Shown here: positions 1 to 3,569 of the stretch, in pieces
Position numbering within the stretch: the stretch's first letter is position 1
How the letters are laid out: every line of letters starts with the position of its first letter
Assembly (NCBI GenBank): GCA_934511465.1
Contig: CAKSWG010000051.1
Coordinates: 1-9,797, forward strand
Direction of reading: 5' to 3'
Source of the DNA: an uncultured Faecalibacterium sp.
Lineage (GTDB): Bacteria > Bacillota > Clostridia > Oscillospirales > Ruminococcaceae
Length of the DNA stretch: 9,797 bases
Notes under the pieces: model-generated
Told to the model about the DNA's origin: nothing
The model's input: the letters and a program-made list of their open reading frames with translations, nothing else
The model's database searches: none
Made by a program: the position numbers and the translations under genes

Positions 1-1133
1 GAATCCCGTGCCTTTTCCTTGACCTGCTCCTTACCTTTCTGCCGGACATCTGGCTTCAGGAGCTTCTCCTGCAAGCGAGTGGCGGTGGTCTGCATGGTCT
101 TGAGAAACTTGTCCAACACGGTATCCAACCGATGGGCTGCATATTCTCTCGTGGGTTGCGGAGCCTTGCGTTCAGGGGACAGCACCCACTTCTTCGTGTC
201 CTCGATCATCCGCATATCTTCCTTGCGGGTCTCGGTGCGTACCACGTCCGTCACGACCTCCACCGCCTTGTCGTAGGCCGCAGCCGAAACATTTTCCAGC
301 AGGGTCTCCATATCCGAAACTTTCAGGGTCAACTCGTCCAGCCTATTCTGCTGGGCGGCAAGCTGTTCCTTTTGCTTGGCAAGGATGAAGTCCTGTTTTT
401 CCAGATACTTGCGGTTTCCGTACTCCGCTTCTTCCTCCAATCCCAGCCCGTGCCGCTTTGCAATCTCGAACAGCATCTTCCGGCAGGAGGCATCAAAGGT
501 GATTTTGCGGTTATTCCTGCGGCTGAGGGGCTTGTCCGGGTCGGGCAACTCAAAGCCTAACGCTTCCAACGCCTTTTCCTGCTGGGGTGCTATTTCGCCA
601 TACTGATTCTCACAGTCGAACACATGGCGTTCATGGATGTGGGGTGTACTTTCATCCAGATGCAATGCCCAGTCCAGTACATGAACGTGGTCGCCATACT
701 TGGCTTTGAACTCCTCGATGAACTCCGTGACGACGCTCAGCAAGTCCTCTGCCGAAGCGTGTTCATCCAACGTTCCAAGTTGGTAGATGCTCTCCTCCGG
801 GCAGGTCTTGCGGCTGGACAGCAGGTCGGGAATGGAGCGGTTGCGCTCTGTGTGCCGGATCTTGGCGTTGCGCTCGTTCTGGCTTTCGATGAAGGCCGTG
901 TAGTGGGTCTCGTAGAATTGCCGTTCTACGTCCGAGAAGGTTGCCGCCAAATCATCCGGGTCTTGCGGGTCGAGAGCCGAACGGAAACCGTGGAAGCAGT
1001 CCCAGTAGATGTTGCCCTTGGCTCGTTCCGGGTCGATGTGCTCACTGTTGGCAAGGTTGAAACTGCGGTCATTGTGCTTGGGGTTGTAAGTGCCGTGTGC
1101 TCCGGCTCGTCCGTTGTGTCGTGTTAATTTCAG
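1..1133 (-). CDS. MobV/Pre-like relaxase, 3' end outside the window
   Basis: The reading frame is open for 377 codons from a CTG at 1133-1131 to the left edge, so the C-terminus is missing. The protein opens with LKLTRHNGRAGAHGTYNPKHN, which is the N-terminus I associate with a Firmicutes family of plasmid recombination/mobilisation proteins. Residues 158-167 read HLDESTPHIH, the HxDExxPHxH metal-binding motif of MobV/Pre relaxases, which nick oriT and lead strand transfer. A YGNRKYLEKQ segment and a charged coiled-coil stretch follow, roughly residues 235-290. No ATG fits the start: the ATG one base after GGAGG runs into TGA after three codons. The in-frame CTG sits 9 nt after GGAGG (1147-1143) and matches the family N-terminus. 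An upstream in-frame TTG lacks a ribosome site. The gene is downstream of the hairpin array and zinc-ribbon gene on the same strand. The relaxase call is firm; the exact subfamily is less so. Confidence 0.82.
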   Translation of the reverse strand, partial: MKLTRHNGRAGAHGTYNPKHNDRSFNLANSEHIDPERAKGNIYWDCFHGFRSALDPQDPDDLAATFSDVERQFYETHYTAFIESQNERNAKIRHTERNRSIPDLLSSRKTCPEESIYQLGTLDEHASAEDLLSVVTEFIEEFKAKYGDHVHVLDWALHLDESTPHIHERHVFDCENQYGEIAPQQEKALEALGFELPDPDKPLSRRNNRKITFDASCRKMLFEIAKRHGLGLEEEAEYGNRKYLEKQDFILAKQKEQLAAQQNRLDELTLKVSDMETLLENVSAAAYDKAVEVVTDVVRTETRKEDMRMIEDTKKWVLSPERKAPQPTREYAAHRLDTVLDKFLKTMQTTATRLQEKLLKPDVRQKGKEQVKEKARD

Positions 1134-1147
1134 ATAGACATTCCTCC
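1131..1147 (-). promoter_or_regulatory. Ribosome binding site and CTG start of the relaxase
   Basis: On the minus strand GGAGG (1147-1143) is followed by nine bases and then CTG (1133-1131), which begins the conserved KLTRHNGRAGA reading frame. The intervening ATG (1141-1139) is one base from the Shine-Dalgarno and opens only ATG TCT ATC TGA. Either CTG is the start, or a small indel has separated an original ATG from its frame; removing two bases (TG) would give MSIKLTRHN. Confidence 0.55.
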
Positions 1148-1173
1148 ATTTCAACAGCTTGGTGGGGAGAACG

Positions 1174-1190
1174 CAGCAGCGAAGCTGCTG
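1174..1190 (-). other. Short GC-rich hairpin in the relaxase leader
   Basis: A perfect 7-bp stem, CAGCAGC (1174-1180) and GCTGCTG (1184-1190), closes a three-base loop. It lies 27 bp upstream of the relaxase ribosome site. No T-run follows it on the minus strand, so it is not an intrinsic terminator. It could regulate relaxase translation or belong to the origin-of-transfer region. Confidence 0.4.
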
Positions 1191-1209
1191 GATCTGCCGC
1201 CTTTTTGCG

Positions 1210-1260
1210 CCAGATAATACCCAGTAGGATATGACGCACAGCATCATATCACTGGGCAAG
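1210..1260 (-). other. Candidate origin of transfer (oriT)
   Basis: A long stem-loop spans 1220-1256: CCCAGT (1220-1225) pairs with ACTGGG (1251-1256), and GATATGA (1228-1234) pairs with TCATATC (1244-1250), with a two-base bulge and a nine-base loop. It lies about 90 bp upstream of the relaxase start, where MobV-family elements usually carry oriT. On the minus strand the stem is followed by TACTGGGTATTATC, which loosely resembles the TAGTGTG/TTA nick region I recall for pMV158. Position and structure support the call; the nick site is inference. Confidence 0.4.
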
Positions 1261-1280
1261 GCGTTCCCCCTTGACTCCCT

Positions 1281-1696
1281 TCAACGGGCCATTTTGGCCC
1301 GTTGATTTTGGCAAGCTGGCGGGCAAAGATTTGCGAATCCCTGCCCACCAACTTGTCCGGCTTTTTCAGTTGGCCAAAGTGACCAACTGATTTCGTTACG
1401 GGTAAAATCAAGTGCCGGGTGGCGGCACCTGATTTTCAACGACCTTGAGGCGTTACAGGTAGAATCAAGTGCTCATTTTGATCACCTGATTTTTACGGAG
1501 TGGGGGTGACGTGTTACAGATAAAGCCGAAGTTCTCAAAATGATAACTCCGGTGGCTTCGTTACGGCTAAAATCAAGTTACGGAAAGCGGAACTTGATTT
1601 CAGATGACAGCCCAAATTCCCACTGTGGGGATTTGGGAGTGAGCGATTAGGCGTTACGGTAAAGTGGTATTTTCCAAAATGGGAAGCACCACTTTA
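1281..1696 (-). repeat. Hairpin array, left block (nine stem-loops)
   Basis: Nine different hairpins lie nearly head to tail. Plus-strand extents: H1 1281-1305 (10-bp stem, loop ATTTT), H2 1312-1355 (14 bp), H3 1366-1390 (11 bp), H4 1404-1436 (13 bp, 7-base loop), H5 1463-1491, H6 1523-1558, H7 1570-1600 (10 bp perfect), H8 1611-1637 (13 bp), H9 1660-1696 (9 bp plus inner pairing). The stem sequences differ, but H1, H3, H5, H6 and H9 carry the apical core CA-NNN-TG with an A/T-rich triplet, as in TCATTTTGA and CCAAAATGG. Mismatches in H2-H6 read as G-T wobbles on the minus strand; H8 favours the plus strand. H4, H5 and H7 share a 5' arm AATCAAGT, and where H7 changes GTG to GTT the partner changes CAC to AAC, a compensatory difference. 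H9 overlaps the stop codon of the zinc-ribbon gene. Function unknown. Confidence 0.85.
1395..1662 (+). repeat. Tags S1-S5: GTTAC(A/G)G-N-TA(A/G) preceding hairpins
   Basis: Five copies of an 11-bp tag directly abut the left arm of a hairpin: S1 1395-1405 (GTTACGGGTAA, before H4), S2 1452-1462 (GTTACAGGTAG, before H5), S3 1513-1523 (GTTACAGATAA, before H6), S4 1560-1570 (GTTACGGCTAA, before H7) and S5 1653-1662 (GTTACGGTAA, one base shorter, before H9). The tag's TAA partly overlaps the stem. The repeating unit is therefore a tag plus a hairpin with a fixed orientation, not a hairpin alone. Confidence 0.8.
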
Positions 1697-2029
1697 CAGG
1701 ATAGAAGCAGCATTCGCTTTACGCTGGCGGTAGCCTTTCTGCCGACAGGCATTGCTGCAATATCTGGCATCTGCCCGGATCGGTAAGAACTGCTCCCCGC
1801 AGCAAGCGCAGGTGTACGTTCCACGTTCGTCACGCTTTTTAAGGCTTTTCCGCAGATTCAACATCTTGTGACCGCAGGTCTGAAAGCTGCAATATTTGCG
1901 GTTTCGGGTCTGGGTGTAGATAACCTTGCGGCAGTATTCACACTGGATTCTGCGCACGCTGGGGTCGCCATCAATGAAATATTCCATCAGAATATTCTGA
2001 TTTTCATGTTCCCATTGTTCCGTTGTCAT
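1694..2029 (-). CDS. Small double zinc-ribbon protein within the hairpin array
   Basis: The product is 111 residues long from the ATG at 2029. An in-frame ATG two codons upstream (2035) directly abuts the Shine-Dalgarno AAAGGAGG, whereas the 2029 ATG is six bases from it, so I choose 2029. Two similar cysteine motifs follow each other: C30-x2-C33-x13-C47-x4-C52 and C74-x2-C77-x13-C91-x3-C95. The second, with ADARYCSNACRQKGYRQR, is the small zinc-ribbon type seen in many putative DNA-binding proteins of Gram-positive bacteria. The linker (LRKSLKKRDERG) and C-terminus are strongly basic, which fits nucleic-acid binding. The gene has hairpins on both sides: H10 ends 32 bp upstream of its start codon and H9 overlaps its stop. 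A natural guess is that the protein binds the hairpins or their tags and regulates or packages them; this is inference. It probably shares a minus-strand transcript with the relaxase. No named gene recognised. Confidence 0.8.
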   Translation of the reverse strand: MTTEQWEHENQNILMEYFIDGDPSVRRIQCEYCRKVIYTQTRNRKYCSFQTCGHKMLNLRKSLKKRDERGTYTCACCGEQFLPIRADARYCSNACRQKGYRQRKANAASIL

Positions 2030-2153
2030 AGGCATCCTCCTTTGGTGTTATGGGTATATGGTGGTTACCAAAATGGTAACAGCCACTTTCGCACAATAAA
2101 GCGTTGCGATTGTTTGGTTGATGGTCAGAATGACCACCAACCAGAATCTGTGC

Positions 2154-2211
2154 GTTACAGTTAGGTGGTATCTGGACATTTTGTCCACGTACCACAGCAC
2201 GTTACGGCTAT
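2154..2211 (+). repeat. Tags S6 and S7 (forward orientation)
   Basis: S6 is GTTACAGTTAG at 2154-2164, abutting H12. S7 is GTTACGGCTAT at 2201-2211, shortly before H13. Both match the left-block tags in sequence and orientation. A decayed copy, GTTGCGATTG, may stand at 2103-2112 before H11. Confidence 0.75.
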
Positions 2212-2277
2212 TTGCTAAGTACCGAAAAGCAGCACTTACCAGATTTCACCGTGGCTTGACAAAATGTCAAGTCGAGG

Positions 2278-2384
2278 TCAGCTGTAACACGGACAAAGTC
2301 AATGTGCTCAGTTTGAACACATTGAATTAGGCTGCGACAGTTTACCTCATGTAGACGAATTGTCCACATGAGGTGAGCCGTAAC
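2278..2384 (-). repeat. Tags S8 and S9 (inverted orientation)
   Basis: Read on the minus strand, S8 (2288-2278) is GTTACAGCTGA and S9 (2384-2374) is GTTACGGCTCA. Each abuts the right arm of a hairpin, H14 and H16 respectively, so here the whole tag-plus-hairpin unit is flipped relative to S1-S7. The polarity switch falls between H13 and H14 (2239-2247). Confidence 0.7.
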
Positions 2385-2456
2385 GCATAAGGTTTTTCTG
2401 GTGAATGACGCTTTGTGTCATTCACCACATCAACTGGCCATTTTGACCAGTTGATA

Positions 2457-2692
2457 TTGGGTGCGCCGTTCTCCCTGCATGGACTTCCTGCCCCCTTCCG
2501 GCGGCGTTTTCCGGCTCTCCTTCTCAGGGTCTTCGCCGTGTATCCCATGCAGACGGTCATGCGGTTGTCAAGGTACGGTGCTGGATTTGGCAATAAAAAA
2601 TCGCCACACAACAACCTGAACCTGACCATCTCTTCCGGGGTGACCTTGGTTCGGGTTTGTTATGTAGCGATAAGAAAGTCAAAAACTTGCTC
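2457..2692 (-). other. Coding-like remnant, unassigned
   Basis: On the minus strand an open frame reads TKVTPEEMVRFRLLCGDFLL, then a basic stretch ending near CRENGAPN. The composition looks coding, but there is no properly spaced ribosome site. A stop lies about a dozen codons upstream of the first Met (2629), and the frame continues straight into hairpins H18-H16, which cannot be its natural end. I read it as the eroded end of a former gene, or as leader sequence that happens to be open. I do not recognise the family. Confidence 0.25.
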
Positions 2693-2710
2693 CGGCTCCT
2701 TCAGGAGCCG
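2681..2710 (-). terminator. Leader hairpin with distal T-run, possible attenuator
   Basis: CGGCTCC (2693-2699) and GGAGCCG (2704-2710) form a perfect 7-bp GC-rich stem with a four-base loop. On the minus strand seven bases separate the stem from TTTTT (2685-2681), so it is a weak or atypical intrinsic terminator. It sits about 40 nt into the transcript expected from the promoter at 2754-2782, which would suit attenuation of the array/zinc-ribbon/relaxase transcript. Confidence 0.45.
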
Positions 2711-2753
2711 AGCTGGAACTCTAAGTAAATATGTTATATTAAATTGTTGGAAT

Positions 2754-2782
2754 AGATTACCACAAAAAACGAGCTTTGTCAA
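2754..2782 (-). promoter_or_regulatory. Minus-strand promoter for the array, zinc-ribbon gene and relaxase
   Basis: Read on the minus strand: a consensus -35 TTGACA (2782-2777), exactly 17 bases, then TAATCT (2759-2754) preceded by TGG, giving an extended -10. No competing promoter of this quality is visible between here and the zinc-ribbon gene. Transcription would start near 2747 and pass through the leader hairpin and the right hairpin block. Confidence 0.55.
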
Positions 2783-2996
2783 CAAAAACTTTTGAGAATA
2801 CGCCACTTTTGGCAGCTTGCAAGAAAGCACAAAGAAAACTTTGGTAAAAAGGGAGAAAGCAAGACAGCTTGCCCTGTTTGATACGATGTGCAAATCCACA
2901 AATTATCTATACCGAGAAATAACAGCCAGTTTCAAGTCAAAGTTGAAAGCTGACAGTCTGTTTTACAAAATGATTTTGAAATTTGAAAAAACATCT
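2783..2996. other. AT-rich stretch without a supported gene
   Basis: A plus-strand open frame from 2817 to 3023 (68 codons) has no convincing ribosome site and no recognisable motif. It ends by overlapping the ribosome site and start of the broken gene at 3012. I see no hairpin array or repeat here. The stretch marks a change from the hairpin region to AT-rich sequence, so it may hold a junction between mobile module and cargo. Confidence 0.3.
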
Positions 2997-3011
2997 AGGA
3001 GGCTCCGTAGT

Positions 3012-3384
3012 ATGAGCAAGTGATAGAAGACGCAATGAGAACAGATAATGAACTCTATAAACTCCGCTTTCCAGAACGTACAGTGGAAACACTGGACTTT
3101 TGGTGGTACGGACGTCAAGGGATACATCGTTGGGCGGTGCTCATTGAACCTGCGAGCATTGACCTGACGCAGTACGACCGTGTGACGATTTGTTTGCACA
3201 TTTGGATGTTTACACAGACTGCACCTGTGCTCTGCTTCTGTCACAACAGGTATCAGGGAAAATCAAGGAAGCAGACTACATTCTGGTGCATCACTATGAA
3301 AATGCGGCACAGGAGCTAGATACGCTGCTGGGCATCCATTATACCCAGCAGCGTAGCATTCGGTACAGAGAGCGTGCTTTTTAG
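3012..3384 (+). pseudogene. Small gene of unknown family broken by two frameshifts
   Basis: AGGAGG (2997-3002) stands nine bases before ATG at 3012, but that frame stops at once (ATG AGC AAG TGA). Restoring one base near codon 3 gives MSKVIEDAMRTDNELYKLRF and a coding-like run to DLTQYDR near 3181. There the frame degrades, and the continuation lies in another frame from 3181 (CDDLFAHLDVYTDCTCALLL, later HHYENAAQELDTLL) to a stop at 3384. The break falls in GTGTGA, consistent with loss of a TG unit. The reconstructed protein would be about 124 residues, soluble, with no motif I recognise. It could be a former partner or cargo gene of the downstream NACHT gene. Two independent breaks make a sequencing error less likely, though not impossible. 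Confidence 0.6.
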
Positions 3385-3438
3385 CAGTGATTGTTCATTC
3401 GCATAGTTTGGTTGTTTACGATATAATTTGACTATACA

Positions 3439-3467
3439 TTGTAATTTTTGATAAATTGCAGTATAAT
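3439..3467 (+). promoter_or_regulatory. Promoter of the NACHT gene
   Basis: TTGTAA (3439-3444), a 17-base spacer and a perfect TATAAT (3462-3467) form a good sigma-70/SigA-type promoter, with a start site expected near 3474. A second TATAAT at 3422-3427 has a poorer -35 (TTCGCA, 3398-3403, 18-base spacer) and might be an alternative promoter. The sequence around both is very AT-rich. Confidence 0.6.
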
Positions 3468-3499
3468 CATAAGATAGTAGAACTTTGTACCGCTAACGT

Positions 3500-3533
3500 A
3501 GCCGTATGGGCACATACTCATACGGCTGTTTTT
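3500..3533 (+). terminator. Intrinsic terminator in the NACHT leader
   Basis: A perfect 9-bp stem, AGCCGTATG (3500-3508) and CATACGGCT (3519-3527), is followed immediately by GTTTTT (3528-3533). It lies between the promoter and the NACHT start codon. If the promoter at 3462 is used, most transcripts would be short RNAs of about 60 nt unless the terminator is overcome. It could instead end transcription from the broken upstream gene, but then no promoter remains for the NACHT gene between 3534 and 3569. Confidence 0.75.
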
Positions 3534-3569
3534 AATTACAGCTTACTTACAGCCAAATGAGGTGTATCT

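Larger units (their letters stand above)
2061..2455 (-). repeat. Hairpin array, right block (nine stem-loops)
   Basis: Nine more hairpins: H10 2061-2086, H11 2116-2142 (12-bp stem, loop GAA), H12 2165-2195 (GTGGTA/TACCAC plus TGGACA/TGTCCA), H13 2216-2238, H14 2248-2278 (14 bp, one mismatch), H15 2299-2325, H16 2344-2374, H17 2399-2427 (11 bp), H18 2429-2455 (12-bp stem, loop TTT). H10, H11, H12, H14, H15 and H18 carry the apical CA-NNN-TG core seen in the left block. H11, H13, H15, H16 and H18 have A-C mismatches that become G-T wobbles on the minus strand; H12, H14 and H17 favour the plus strand. The hairpins fill most of the space from just upstream of the zinc-ribbon gene to 2455, with no credible gene among them. 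Because the minus-strand promoter lies further upstream, they would form a highly structured leader for the zinc-ribbon gene. Confidence 0.85.

Noticed and set aside
132..1127. Plus-strand ORFs within the first 1.1 kb
   Set aside because: They are antisense to the relaxase frame, which carries the HxDExxPHxH motif; they have no motif support of their own.
2004..2195. Minus-strand ORF of 63 codons over H10-H12
   Set aside because: It consists largely of hairpin sequence, has no proper ribosome site, and overlaps the zinc-ribbon gene in another frame.
1395..2384. Integron attC sites (GTTACGG resembling the GTTRRRY core)
   Set aside because: The fifth base is C and does not fit GTTRRRY. No matching RYYYAAC box pairs with it across a long stem, and no integron integrase or cassette ORFs are seen.
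1281..2455. CRISPR array
   Set aside because: There is no identical direct repeat with regularly sized spacers. The recurring elements are different hairpins and an 11-bp tag, and no cas gene is visible.
2415..2795. Plus-strand ORF of 126 codons
   Set aside because: It starts inside hairpin H17, crosses H18 and the leader hairpin, lacks a ribosome site and shows no recognisable motif.
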